A stretch of DNA of 64,000 bases from Pseudorasbora parva (lineage: Eukaryota > Chordata > Actinopteri > Cypriniformes > Gobionidae), in the NCBI RefSeq assembly GCF_024679245.1, contig NC_090191.1, forward strand, positions 38,352,982-38,416,981, written 5' to 3'. Positions 1-12,300 of this stretch are shown in pieces. The position numbers and the translations under genes were made by a program. The number at the start of each line of letters is the position of its first letter. Within the stretch, counting starts at the first letter, position 1. The notes beneath the pieces were generated by a model. That model was not told where the DNA came from. It saw only the letters and a list, made by a program, of their open reading frames with translations, and searched no databases.

Positions 1-429
1 GCAGGAAAACCAGTAGGAAAGAGGAAATTACAGCAGGAAGGTCTCCAGACCATCTCAAACCATCTCAACCAACCAAAAGCATTGTTTGTGGACCTCCACC
101 AATAAACAGCAAGGGTTCCAGTGTCTCAACCAATCAGCAATGTCTCTAAAAACACCACAGGTGAGGCTACGCTTAAATACAAAATTCTGGTTGAATAACT
201 AGCACATCTCAATCGAGCCGTTCAAGTACCTCTGTAAATTTGAAGTGGATAAAAGGTAGCAACAAGGGATTTTATGTGCTTTGATTGGATAAATAAGAGA
301 TGTTATTTATGCATGGTGTTTGATAATGCATTAATCAAAGCATGTTGCGGTCACACCAAAAATGATGCCAGACTGAATGAAGAAATATAAAAACCTTCAT
401 AATCCCATCAATTTTAAATACAGGATCAT

Positions 430-451
430 TGAAACTCCCACATATTCTCAC

Positions 452-482
<31 letters not shown>

Positions 483-790
483 TTTGTTTTTGTGACACAT
501 GGGGACATTGGCGTAATGGTTTTTATACTGTTCAAGCCGTATTTTCTATCCCCCTACACTGCCCCTGCCCCTAAACCTGCCCATCACAGGAAACATTCTG
601 CATTTTTACTTTCTCAAATAAACTCATCCTGTATGATTTATAAGCATTTTGAAAAGTGGGGACATGGCCAATGTCCTCATATTCCACCCTCTCCTTGTAA
701 TACCTATGTCCTACCCATGTCATTATACACATTTGTGTCCTCATACGTCACAAAAACATGCCCCCACACACACACACAAATCCAAAGCAC
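430..790. repeat. Dispersed repeat preceded by (CA)n, copy 1
   Basis: A CA microsatellite at about 453-482 is followed by a block (from 'tttgtttttgtgacacatgg' on) that recurs almost identically at 4590-4790, also directly after a CA run. The two copies share the segment running from the 'ggggacatt' motif through 'cccatcacaggaaacattct' to 'gaaaagtgggga'. The repeated association of CA run and body suggests that the microsatellite belongs to the element. The short open frames here run through low-complexity sequence and are not taken as genes. Confidence 0.75.
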
Positions 791-895
791 CACTATCATT
801 TCTTTAAAGTGACGTGGCTACGGTCTCCAAAAACTTCCACTGGACCTGTTTTCATACTAAGCCCTTCTGGCTTTGTAATTTACTTCCCGTGATCT

Positions 896-1047
896 CAGCC
901 CAACTTCCTGCCCTTCTTCCTGGCTGGTTTGGGCCGAGGCTCCTCGGGATGTTTTTGCAGGATGTATAGGAAAGGCTGCACGCCTCTGATAACTCCGCTC
1001 TTTCCTCGGGCGATACAAAAATTCACCTCACACACATGAATGTGAAA
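896..1047 (-). CDS. Possible orphan C-terminal coding exon, unassigned
   Basis: On the minus strand a candidate acceptor (pyrimidine-rich, ending TGTGTGAG) near 1047 opens a frame of about 50 codons. It ends in a basic tail (KPARKKGRKLG) and a TGA near 896. Its GC content is higher than the surrounding AT-rich repeats, which is what drew attention. I do not recognise the protein, no matching upstream exon was found between here and cdnf, and the frame is short enough to occur by chance. Treat it as a candidate terminal exon of an unidentified minus-strand gene, or as noise. Confidence 0.2.
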
Positions 1048-1881
1048 CAGAAATAAATCCTACCGACACCCACACTCCTTCCTACAAATCTCACACACAC
1101 ACACACACGGTTACAGAACAGTAACGTTTGTATTTCCACCGCACACTAGGAGGGCCTCTGTAACACAATTACAAAAATGCATGATATAGCACTAATATTG
1201 TAGTCGCTTGTGTATAGTTCTTTAAAGCTGAATATATCAGTATTTGAAATTGGATATGAAGGTGTTGCGATATATGACAGCTGCACAAAGTCCTGATAGA
1301 TTTCATTTCCTTTTGATTTCAGCAGATCAAGGAGAAATCACACGAGTGTGCTGCTTCTCTGTTACATAAGACACACCTTCACGCCTGGATCTGTGGGTAA
1401 GAACTTGACTGAAGTTATAAGGCTGCAGACTTCTTAAAATGTATCTTCAAGATCTCCCTCTGAAACACACTAAATGTATTCATTTGGCTGTTTTGGGGCA
1501 GCTTGACAAATAACATGTATATTAACTTTTATTAATTTGTTAAAATTACTTCATTACACATTATATAACAATTTGTGTGAAAATTTTAGACTGTCTTAGC
1601 ATTTGATTTGTTCTCCTTTTGATTTAAGGACAGCAGCACTCGAGCTGCTTTGTGTCAGATTATGATGCTCATGTTCTTTAAGTGTGATTTGAGATGAGCA
1701 TCTTGAGCTTCAATGGAAAAGCATGTGACCGTCTGAGAGTCACATGATCAATGTCACAAATTTACTTTTTTGAGTGTGTGGCTGACTGTGCAGAAATCAA
1801 TGCAACCACTGCAAAATCCTGAAATTGTTGGTTTGAAATTGCAAATTTAATAACATTTAAGTTTTTTTAAATAATCCTTTT

Positions 1882-2170
1882 AGGGCTGTCAAACAATGAA
1901 TCAAATCCAAAATAAAAGTTAATGTTTACATAATATATGTGTGTGGACTGGGTATAATTATTATGTATATTTGAATACACACACATGCATGTGTATATTT
2001 AATAAGAATTTTTATACTATATAAATATATATAGCATGCAAATATTTCTTAAATATATACATGGATGTGTGTGTATTCAAATGCACATAATAATTATACC
2101 CAGTCCACACATTATATTACACAAACACACACGATGCGATTAATCGATTTGACTTTTTAACGAATCCTTT
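1882..2170. mobile_element. Short inverted-repeat DNA element (MITE-like)
   Basis: The two halves are reverse complements. The segment from 'ggactgggtataattattat' near 1946 returns inverted as 'ataattatacccagtcc' near 2090, and the GCATG-containing centre is at about 1985-2040. The start 'agggctgtcaaa' and the inner 'gattaatcgat' resemble a very common teleost non-autonomous element. It has no coding capacity. Confidence 0.6.
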
Positions 2171-2539
2171 AGCTGTTTTGCAACTGATTTAAATAGTTCA
2201 GTACTTAGACAAATAAATACATTAGTTTTTAATATTACAATATAAATATTCCATGTAGTGTAGTCATTATATGTCATCAAAACCAGACACTGTCATAAAA
2301 ACTGTATAAAAAATAATAATGCAAGATTTGAAGTATAGCACACCACAACGAAGAACAGATTTCATGCCAATTACACATTTCCTAAAAATCTTATACACTA
2401 TAGGTTCACTGAGACCTTTAGTTAAGGGTTCAGTTATATTGTCAAGCATTATACATATTAATGCTATATTCTTCATGATCTTATTCTACATCCCTAAAAC
2501 CTACCCAATATCTAAACTCAAACATTACAAAAACTATTA

Positions 2540-3830
2540 ATAAGCACTAAATTATGAGTTTATGAGGCAAAAGTTGTAGTTAATAGTGAATATGTTTTCC
2601 TCATAAGAAAGTGTCGACCTTATTGACCATCTAAGAGGTCAGAGCAATGAAGGCAATTTTAAGTGATGTTTCTAAGTTTTAAAATCTTGATTTAATATGC
2701 ACATGCAAGACAACCTTAAGAAAATTCTCCTAAATGCAAAACTTCTGCATAGAGCAACCACACACCCCAGCATTCATTGTTGCACACGCAAACACACACA
2801 CATCCCCTCTCTCTCACACACTCATCCCCACATGGTTTCCTCCTCCTTTTGAGGATCCAGGGACAGTATGATCAGCCAAAGAGAGCTGTGAGCAATAATG
2901 ATGTGCGTGCGCGCGTGGGCGTCTCACCTCACCGCCGTCTCTGTTCAGAGTCTCAGCGCATCTCCATATCTCAGTGTGAGAATTCACATGCTAAGAGCTG
3001 TCACTGCATCCCAGTACCACTGCACCTCTCCAAGTCCTTGCTCATCACTATGGCAACCAGAAAAATGGTTCACCAGGAAACTTTGCCCGCTTTTAAAGGG
3101 CCAAAGCATAAATCTGGTGCGAGCATCCTCCTGCACCTCCTGACGGGTGTGCAAAAGACTCAAGGCGCGCTCGTGCACGTGCATCACACAGATGTTTAAA
3201 GAGAGGGGAGATTGAGAAGGGGAATATAGAAGAGAGAGCAATTTCAGGAAGAAACAGACAGTGTGATGGCTTAATGTGTGGGCGTTAGGGCTGAATAGAT
3301 TGGCCTCAGTCACGACAGAAATTAGGATGTAAGAGAGTGACAGGTAAAGAAGGTAAGAGGCCTGGGCGACATCTGTGTATTCTGCAAAATTCAACTCAAC
3401 GCAAATCAGTTTCCAATCAGCGAGATTAGGCTTCGCCTGAAGAAGACCTATATAGAGTGAGCGCAACACTCATTCACACATCCTCATGCATACGCACACA
3501 CACACAGCCACATTTTGCCTGTTAGGAAAAAGTGTTCAGTAATCCCTGTAGTGATGCCCAATGAAAATATCCGCATCGAGCCGCCGTACAGAGGTGCGCT
3601 GACAAAATATGACACACAGAGAGCCTGAAAAGACACAAATTAATCTTATCTTTCAACAAACACACACTTAAATACATTCAAGCAACCCTAGCGCACACAC
3701 AATTCACCCAAGGATGTGCTGGAAATCGTTAAACTTACCTAATAAAACCAGGGCACACATTCCACACCATCTCGACTTCCTCTACGAGGGTCCGTCTCTG
3801 GTCTGTGAAAGTGTATATAAGTGTGCTAAT
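2540..3830. other. Intergenic stretch, no supported gene
   Basis: Contains short CA-rich patches (about 2775-2825 and 3490-3510) and several overlapping short open frames on both strands (2777-3199 plus, 2984-3469 minus). None has a recognisable domain or convincing splice context, and the frames overlap on opposite strands. Nothing else was identified. Confidence 0.5.
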
Positions 3831-3849
3831 GTGTGTATTTGGAACGTAT

Positions 3850-4290
3850 GTGTGTGAGAAAGAGAAGAGAGGGAGAAAAGAGGAGAGATAGAGGGAAAGG
3901 GAAAGAGAGAAATAGAGGGAGAGAGAGGGAAAGAGAGAGAGAGAGTGCGGAGGCAGAGAGACTGTTACTGTATGACAGGAATGCTCAGCTCAGCCCACAC
4001 AGTGCAAGCATGATACACTGTGTGTGTGTGTGTGTGTGCATGAGAGAGAGAGAGAGAGAGAGAGTATAGAGAGAGGTTCAGTCTCCCACTTCTTTGCGTG
4101 GGCAAGGCCTGAATCTCACTCACAGTCTCTCTCTCTTTCTCTCTCCCTCTCTCTCTCTACAGCTATTACAGGAGAACAGCAGATCTGGATGGCAAAAAAG
4201 GGGGATTGTGAATGAGAAAGCCTGGAGGTGGGGGGAGAGAGGAGAAGAGAGGAAAAGAGAGAAGAGAGAGAAAGAGCACAGCCGATGGAC
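3850..4290. repeat. Alternating GA-rich and CT-rich tracts
   Basis: GA-rich tracts at about 3855-3955 and 4040-4075, a CT tract at about 4122-4160 and another GA tract at about 4228-4278 lie in one 440-base block, together with a TG run at 4020-4038. Purine/pyrimidine asymmetry switches strand twice. The tracts produce long low-complexity open frames of Arg-Glu or Ser-Leu repeats that are not genes. Confidence 0.85.
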
Positions 4291-4560
4291 TCGTGGCTGA
4301 TTGGTTCTGTTTTATGACATAAAAAGTTTGTCAGCAAAATCCTGTAGCATCAGAAGCCGGGGATGAAAGGTTCCGTGATTCGCCATGGCAACACGGCAGA
4401 TGTAAACATCAGCACTGTTGTGTGGGCGTCTTTTGTTCCGTGTGTGTATGGGGAAAAAGTCACAACAATACGATCCTCCTTACGAGAGGTCATACAATTA
4501 TGTAATACGCACGCTTGTATCTACAAATTTGATACAACTGACACTATATCGGATTAAGAA

Positions 4561-4561
<1 letters not shown>

Positions 4562-4598
<37 letters not shown>

Positions 4599-4825
4599 TT
4601 TTGTGACATATGGGGACATTCCATAGGCGTAATGGTTTTTATATTGTTCAAACCGTATTTTCTATCCCCCTACACTGCCCCTGCCCCTAAACCTACCCAT
4701 CACAGGAAACATTCTGCATTTTTACTTTCCCAAAAAAACTCATCCTGTATGATTTATAAACCTTTTGAAAAGTGGGGACCGCTGGCTGGTTCCCACAATG
4801 TAGGTAGTTTTACTATCCTTACACA

Positions 4826-4868
<43 letters not shown>
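4562..4868. repeat. Dispersed repeat flanked by two (CA)n runs, copy 2
   Basis: Second copy of the repeat seen at 430-790, here bounded by CA runs at about 4563-4592 and 4822-4867. The body matches copy 1 base for base over most of its length, including 'tctatccccctacactgccc' and the 'catcacaggaaacattctg' segment. Confidence 0.75.
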
Positions 4869-4870
<2 letters not shown>

Positions 4871-5138
4871 TAATGTCACAAAAATCAGGTCCAATGTCCA
4901 GGTTACATTTTAACCCAAAATAGAAATTAATTATCTAAAGATTTGTAGGAATGTTACGTTTTTGTTTGTTTGTTTTGTTTTTCCCACAGGTATTAAGCAC
5001 TTCCTCCCTACATTTTCAATAATATGTTTACAGATGTTTTTTATGCTGGAACACCAAAAAGAATATTTAAAAGAGCTGCAAAAAAGCAGTTAAAAAAGTG
5101 AAATCTTTAGAAACCTTTAGTACAGGACATAAAAAAAC

Positions 5139-5241
<103 letters not shown>

Positions 5242-5876
5242 TGGATGTTTATAATATTATATAGGATGTTAATAAATATGAATTTGGATGTTTATATTTA
5301 TCACAAAGGCTATTTTAGAACCATAAGGACTGTTTTCATTATGATATTTTCACCCTCAATTCTCTGTTTATTTCCCCCATTATTCTCAGTGGTGATTCTC
5401 ATGAGATTCACACTGTAATACAATTATTGTCTAATTAAATTCAGCATAAATCACCATAAATAAAGGCATTACAACAAATACTACCATGATGTATATTTTC
5501 TGCATTACAGTAATGAGATTTCTTTTCATTATTATTGCATTATGCTAATGAGAACTAGGAAGGAAAATGTGCATAATGTCACAACAATGCAAACATAAAA
5601 ATAATAATGTTCCTAAAATAGGCTTCATTTTTGTTGTTTATGCATAATATATTTTCTTACTCCTTGATTTTCGATTAAAACATCATCCAGACAAGTTAAT
5701 AGATTTCGTTTAATTTTGTGCAATTCACCCACAGCTGCAAACACAGGAGACTCTTGGAGTATGAATTGGTCTTGACACCAGCGCTCGTCCCTTTTAAATT
5801 AAATGGTTGGACAAGTAAAACAGCCAGCATCTCTGCGAGCCTCCTCTTAATCACTGAAACTAATAAAGCTTAATGA

Positions 5877-5882
5877 TTTATT
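5877..5882 (-). promoter_or_regulatory. Candidate poly(A) signal of cdnf
   Basis: TTTATT on the plus strand reads AATAAA on the minus strand, about 270 bases past the cdnf stop codon. It is a plausible 3' end signal; downstream GU-rich context was not assessed. Confidence 0.4.
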
Positions 5883-6148
5883 CTGAGTATGCAGGAAGAT
5901 GCTTACAGCGGTACAGGAGAATGAGACACTGGGGAAGTGGCACATATTGCGCATATTGGCTTCGCGTAACTAATATTATGAAAAGCATTATAAGTTAGGA
6001 GTCTCAGTGCAATATCAAAAGTGTCCCTGAGCGCAGCTGCACGTGCTGCCCTTCCCATCACTGCTGTGTGTCCCCAGCATGAAGCTGCACAAGGAGGCCC
6101 TCTCATAAGAGCTCTGTCTCCCCAGCACGGAGCTGCACGGGGAGGCCC

Positions 6149-9097
6149 TCAGAACTCTTCCGTTTGCGTTCTGTGCTGCGCTGTGCTGTGTTTGGGGGCC
6201 ACCTCCTGGATGAGATTGATAAATTCATCCTTCTCCAGACAGGCTCTGCACTCCTCCCCCCAGGAGGCCAAGACTCTCTTCAGCTCCAACACTCTCATTT
6301 TAGACAAAGCGTTCCTGCTCCAGTCAAGAACTAGACGCTCTGTTTCAGAACGAAAAGAAATTTCCATTTTTAAATCATTGAGACAAATATTTCCAAAATA
6401 TTCCAATTCCTCATGCATTTAAAGTGACAGTTTACCCAAAAATGAAAATTCTGTCATTAATTACCCGCCCTCATGTCGTTCCAAACACGTAAGACCTTCG
6501 TTTATCTTCAGAACACAAATTAAGATATTTTTGATGAAATATGAGAGCTTTCTGTCCCTCCATTGACAGCTACTCCACTGACACATTGACGTTTCAAAGT
6601 CAATAAAGATATTGTAAAATGAATCCATATTAATTGAGCGGTCTCAATTTTCTGAAGAGACTTGATTGCTTTATATGTGATTTTTTCCCCCACATATAAG
6701 CTTTGATCAGCGAACATAAACAGGAGCTCAACCAAACCTGCTTGATGCACGTAAATGATGAACCTCATTGGTTCTCGCTGAAGCTCAAACGTGCTGCTAA
6801 ACACGAGAATGAACCTCATTGGTTCTCGCTGAAGCTCAAATGTGCTGCTAAACATGAGAATGAACCTCATTGGTTCTCGCTGAAGCTCAAATGTGCTGCT
6901 AAACATGAGAATGAACCTCATTGGTTCTCGCTGAAGCTCAAATGTACTGCTTAACACGAGAATGAACCTCATTGGTTCTCGCTGAAGCTCAAACGTGCTG
7001 CTAAACATGAGAATGAACCTCATTGGTTCTCGCTGAAGCTCAAACGTGCTGCTTAACACGAGAATGAACCTCATTGGTTCTCGCTGAAGCTCAAACGTGC
7101 TGCTAAACATAAGAATGAACCTCATTGGTTCTCGCTGAAGCTCAAATGTACTGCTTAACACGAGAATGAACCTCATTGGTTCTCGCTGAAGCTCAAACGT
7201 GCTGCTAAACATAAGAATGAACCTCATTGGTTCTTGCTGAAGCTCAAACGTGCTGCGTAACACGAGAATGAACCTCATTGGTTCTCGCTGAAGCTCAAAT
7301 GTGCTGCTTAACACGAGAATGAACCTCATTGGTTCTCGCTGAAGCTCAAACGTGCTGCTAAACACGAGAATCAACCTCATTGGTTCTCGCTGAAGCTCAA
7401 ATGTGCTGCTTAACACGAGAATGAACCTCATTGGTTCTCGCTGAAGCTCAAACGTGTTGGATAACACAGGTTTGAGCTTCCGTTTACCACAACTTATGTT
7501 TGAGTTGATGAATCTTTTCATCATATATAGTGATCGTGTCTCTTTAGAAAATTTGGACTAAACCGCTCAAATCATATGGATTAGTTTTTTTTTAATCTGA
7601 GAGCTTTTTTTCTCCATTGACAGCTGCATGCAACCACTACTTTGACGCTTTGAAGCATAATACAGAAAGCTCTCAGATTTCATCAAAAATATTTTTTCGA
7701 AGATGAATGAAAGTCTTACGGGCTTGGAATGACATGAGGGTGAGTACATGATGACAGAAATTTCATTTAAAGTCACCATGAAAACTAAATTGAACGGTTA
7801 TTTTTTAATGGAATACAGCAGTATTTACTATAAATGATTTATCTGTGCACATGTTCAGTATTTCCCCTCCCTCTTGCCGTGACATCTCTTCTCTGATAAA
7901 GTGTTTACTGTCGTGAGGGCGGGACAACCTGTCACTCACATGACATCACAGCAATAGCAAAACCACAACCATCCAAATTCAGTTCAAAATCAGTTGGACA
8001 TGGACTAAATCTGGTTCATTTAGCTATACATCACAATAGTGAAGAAAATACTATTGCAACTTCCATTTCATGCCGACTTTAAAGGATCTTATATGTGAGT
8101 ACACCCTACCATATCTGAGCTCGCAGATCTGGCCATCCATGCGCTGAAGTTTTTGGCAGATTTTGTGGACAGGAACATGTGCACTGAGGGGGCGGCTCAC
8201 CTCACCTGTCACTTTGGCTGCAGCATCACTCGAGGCGCCCAGGTAATAACACTGATGTGAGACATTTATTTACATTTACATTTATGCATTTGGCAGACGC
8301 TTTTATCCAAAGCGACTTACATTGCATTCAAGGTACACATTTTACATTTAGTCAATTCTTGAGAGAGGAAAGAATTACCTCATGCATTCAATATATTTAT
8401 GTATATATTGCAGGATATAGCAACCGAGAAGAATAAAAAAAAAAACTGTGCTTGTTTTTCTGTTCTTACTAGTCGATTCTCTTTCCCAGTAGTCTCAGCG
8501 CATGCTTTGATCAGACCCTCCTCCACCAGCTCTGGGGACAGCTCTGTGTGTCTGATCACCAGTGAGTTATAAAGCCGCCCCAGAAACCCCTCACACACTG
8601 CAAAACACATACGCATATAAATAATAAACAGAGATTTATGGAGAGAGAGAGAGATATACTGGAGGGAAAAAAATCATATATTAGTTATGTAATAACAGTT
8701 AGTAATAGTTCTGCAGAACATAAGCAATGTTTTCTAGTTGTAAGTGGGTTGTATTATAAAATCATATAATTTAAAAATCGTTTTCCATTTGTAAATATAG
8801 GTATAATAGAAGACATATTTAGTGTTACAATAATATGGGGTTGTTAGCCAGTATGCAATCCAAACTCGCCACTTAAATATTGACTTCCTTCAGTAAATAT
8901 GTTATATTCACTATGTGAAAACAGTCATGCACTTGTGCAAAATAACCCTGTGGCTATTTTTAAACTCAGGGGTTCATGCGCATTGAAAGCCAAGCCGACC
9001 AAACCTCACCTTCGCATTCTTCTGCAACAGTAACTGAGAATAAAACAACACATAAAAGCAAAAGTAACGGGGTTGCCAAGGAGTTGGTTAAAGACAT
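6149..9097 (-). CDS. cdnf: Cerebral dopamine neurotrophic factor (CDNF/ARMETL1)
   Basis: Secreted or ER-resident MANF-family neurotrophic and ER-stress protein. Four coding exons: 9010-9097, 8470-8597, 8110-8251 and 6149-6339, all with GT-AG borders and matching phases. They give 549 bases, or 182 residues (human about 187). Exon 1 encodes a hydrophobic signal peptide rich in Leu/Val and ends just after the first mature Cys. Exons 2-3 hold the saposin-like domain with the GKENRL and CYYLGA blocks. Exon 4 holds the SAP-like C domain with [11 protein letters not shown], that is a CxxC motif. All eight family cysteines are present. The C terminus is ...QTEEF rather than the mammalian KTEL-type ER-retrieval ending. 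It is divergent with hspa14, as in tetrapods. Intron 3 (6340-8109) contains a 1.4-kb inverted-repeat element with a 51-base minisatellite. Confidence 0.95.
6420..7785. mobile_element. Non-autonomous DNA element with internal minisatellite, in cdnf intron 3
   Basis: The left end (about 6420-6505) and right end (about 7700-7785) are imperfect inverted copies: 'gaaaattctgtcattaatta' and 'cctcatgtcgttcca' on the left reappear inverted on the right. A sub-terminal segment with 'gagagctttctgtccctcca' near 6543 returns inverted near 7603 as 'gagagc...ctccattgacagctgc', although not as a perfect copy. This structure fits a MITE-type teleost DNA element. No transposase is encoded. Confidence 0.7.
6758..7460. 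repeat. 51-bp minisatellite, about 13-14 copies
   Basis: The unit starting 'gaacctcattggttctcgct' recurs every 51 bases, for example at 6760 and 6811, through about 7440, with only a few substitutions such as aaacg/aaatg and taaacacg/taaacatg. Because 51 is divisible by three, open frames survive across the array. The longest is a 334-codon minus-strand frame (6520-7524) with 17-residue periodicity ([17 protein letters not shown]). I regard that frame as a by-product of the repeat and not as a gene. Confidence 0.95.
8267..8350. repeat. Common teleost dispersed repeat fragment
   Basis: Contains 'catttatgcatttggcagac' followed by 'gcttttatccaaagcgactt', a sequence seen throughout teleost genomes from memory. 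It lies in cdnf intron 2. Family name not asserted. Confidence 0.5.
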
Positions 9098-9334
9098 GAC
9101 TCTGTGCGCTTAAAACGCGCTTGTGCAGGCTTTTAAGGGAACTTCAATACCCAGCACACAACACCCACAGGCGTCGCTCTCAGCTGTTTCTAAATCAGGC
9201 GCTGCTCTCTTGACGTTCCTATCGACGTCAGCTCAGAGGCGCTTTGATTGGCTAACGTCTACGCCAGTCATTTGAACGCCCATCCCTTCTCATTTGCATA
9301 TGATTACCGGCTTCCGGTAGAAATCTTCGGAAGC
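9098..9334. promoter_or_regulatory. Bidirectional promoter between cdnf and hspa14
   Basis: Only 237 bases separate the two start codons, which point away from each other. The segment is GC-richer than its surroundings. It contains an inverted CCAAT box (GATTGGCT at about 9246) and a CRE-like half site (ACGTCA within 'atcgacgtcagc', about 9223-9234), with no TATA box at a sensible distance on either side. Shared control of an ER-stress factor and an Hsp70-like protein is an inference from this layout. Confidence 0.7.
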
Positions 9335-12300
9335 ATGGCTGCCATCGGAGTGCACTTTGGATACACATGTGCCTGTGTTGCCGTATTTAAGGTGAATTGG
9401 TTATGCGTATACATCATTTTAGTTTCTTGAACAAACGCAGATATACCGACAATAAATTAAAGCATCTAATAGTACTTGTTAATGGTGCTGAATAGATTAT
9501 GGCGTGACATGCAAGCCATACCAGATAAAAATACATTATAATAAGTGTAATTGTTTTCATATAGGATGGGCGAGCAGATGTTGTGGCCAATGATGCGGGG
9601 GACAGAGTCACTCCAGCTGTGGTCGCATACAGAGACACTGAACAGGTAATTTACCAGGCTTTCTGGGAATGAATGAAGTCATAATCATAATACAGCTCTC
9701 TCATCAGCACCAAAAACATAACGTTACAGCCTTTAATACATACATAAGATTTAACCAAAACTTAAATACATAACTGCAAAACATATCTGTTGTTTATTGA
9801 ATATTATGGTTGACTATTCATTTCATTTGTATTGTGTAAGCTGGTTCATTAAATGTTTTTGTTGCAGTTATAATTACCTTATGGTATTTATTTAGTATAA
9901 TATAATCTAATATGACGCTGCTGGGGATATTGGGCCAGCTGTTGTTTTTTTTTAGGATGAAAAGTGGCCAAAGCTTTTCTAAATCCTGCCAGCAGACAAG
10001 TTTTAATCATATTTTTTAATAAGCATTTCAGTATTTTCTGAATTTTAGAAATATTAAAGGGATGTAAGATGTCTTGACTCAGTTGTATGATTTGAAAAGG
10101 TCTGATGATTTTGTTTCATTAATTTGTTTTTCTAGATAGTGGGAATCGCCGCTAAGCAGGGCCGAATACGAAATGCCACCAATACGGTTGTCAAAGTGAA
10201 GCAGATCCTTGGCAGACGGTATTTATTTCCTGTCGCGCACGCTGGTGTTTTCATATTTAAATAAACATGCAATAAAGCTGTTTCAGATCATTCAGTAATT
10301 CAATAATTCACATTTTACCGCCAGCATAGCAATATCTTAAATAAAAACACATTTAGATAAGTAATAATAATAATATAAGTTCATTGGACTTGTGTGTTTG
10401 ACAGCTTTGATGACCCAGATGCTCAGACACACAGAGAAGAAAGCAAATGCATTGTAAGTACATGCTGTTCTTAAAGAGACAGTTCATCCAAAAATCAATC
10501 ACGCCATCATTTACACACCCTGGTAATGCAAAATGCCCGTCTTTCTTTTTCAGACCACAAAATGAGAATTAAATTTAAATCACCAATTTAAATTATATGG
10601 TCCAGCTAATGCTCGACCCTATAATAACAGTGAATAGCAACTAGCATCAAGCTTTTAAAAAAAGATGCAAAGCTATTACAGAATGATTGATGAAGTAAAT
10701 GATGACTTGATTTTCATTTTAGGGTGAACTATCCCTTTAAATACTGACAGATGGGGGAAAAACACAACAGTAACCATACCTACATCTGCTCATTTAAAAG
10801 GGGTGTATTTTCTCACTCATTCCCAGGTTGTCAACAAGAATGACCTGCCCAGATATGAAATCGACATGGGGGAGACAACCAAGTATGTGTCACCTGAAGA
10901 TGTAGCTAAATTGATCTTCCATAAAATGAAAGGTATTGTCTGAATGCTTCACTTTCTTTCATAGACAGTGTGTTTAATGTGACGCACTGATAATCATTTT
11001 ACGTTCTCTGCAGAGACGGCCCAGTCAGCCTTGGGTTCGGATGTGAAAGATGCTGTCATAACAGTGCCTTTTGAGTTCGGAGAGGTGCAGAAGAATGCAC
11101 TAAGGTATGTAGTTGAAGTGTCAGTGAAACATTGCCAGATGAATGCTAATGAATTCAAATGATGTAACACGGTTATCTAACTCCAGAAGCTGTGTCTGGG
11201 GAGAGGTTTTATAAGAATCGGTGCTGTGTTGTAGGCAAGCTGCAGAAAGTGCCGGATTCGACGTGCTGAGGCTGATTCACGAGCCCTCTGCTGCCCTTCT
11301 AGCGTATGGCATCGGACAGGACTCAACGTTAGGAAAAAGGTACAGGGTTTGGCCATCGTCCGAGTTAAAGTTTCTTTGAGCTCCTCACAATCCTCATCCT
11401 CTTTCTCATTTCTTTTTTCATCCACAGTCATGTCCTGGTGTACAAACTGGGAGGCACGTCGCTCAGCGTCACCGTCCTGGAGGTGAACAGTGGAATGTAC
11501 CGTGTGCTCGCCACACAGACCGATCACAGGACGGGAGGAGAGAGCTTCACACATGAGCTCGCACAGCACCTCGCTGCCGAGTTCAAAAAGTCAGTTCATG
11601 TCCCCAGTGCTTTATTTTCTTGTTATTCTTATAAAGGAAATGGTTTTGTTTTGAAGACCCTGCACTATAGGTTGTTTACAGTTGCCTAACAACTTCTTAT
11701 TTTGAATACTTATATTGGCCTTTTTAAAATTTGAATCTGCTCTAGTCATTGGCTGGTGCCAAACTTCTTATTTATGAATTTGATCTTTTGCATGTACTTC
11801 TGCATCATGGATCAGATGCAATGAAGCACCTTTTAATTGTAAAGTTTAATTAAAAAGCTTAAATTATTTACATGCTTATGCAAATGACAATTTTTTTTAA
11901 TTAAATGCAAGGTTTAATTTGTTAACATGGTTTAACAACACATGAACTAACCATGACCAATAAATCTGTTACTGTATTTATTCATCTTTGTTAATGTTAG
12001 TTAATAAAAATACAGTTAATTCACAGTGCATTAACTAATGTTATCCAATACAATGTTGGATTTGAATTATGTATTAGTAATTGTTGAAAATAACATTAAT
12101 AAATGTGCAGTTCATTAGTTTACTACATTAGTTAACAGTTGAGTAACTAATGAAACCTTATTGTTAAGTGTCACTTAAATATTTAATATTGAGATGTGTG
12201 TATTATAAAATCATACTTACTGATGCTTACTTTTCAAAAGTTTCGGATTAGGATTTGTAAAAAAAAATGTTTAAAAGTATTTGATCAGAAATACAATAAA

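Noticed and set aside
2984..3469. 161-codon minus-strand open frame in the left spacer
   Set aside because: Overlaps a plus-strand frame, contains low-complexity Leu/Ser runs and no domain or splice support.
6520..7524. 334-codon open frame with 17-residue repeats
   Set aside because: It is fully explained by a 51-base minisatellite whose period is a multiple of three; no start context, domain or splice partner, and it lies in a cdnf intron on an element.
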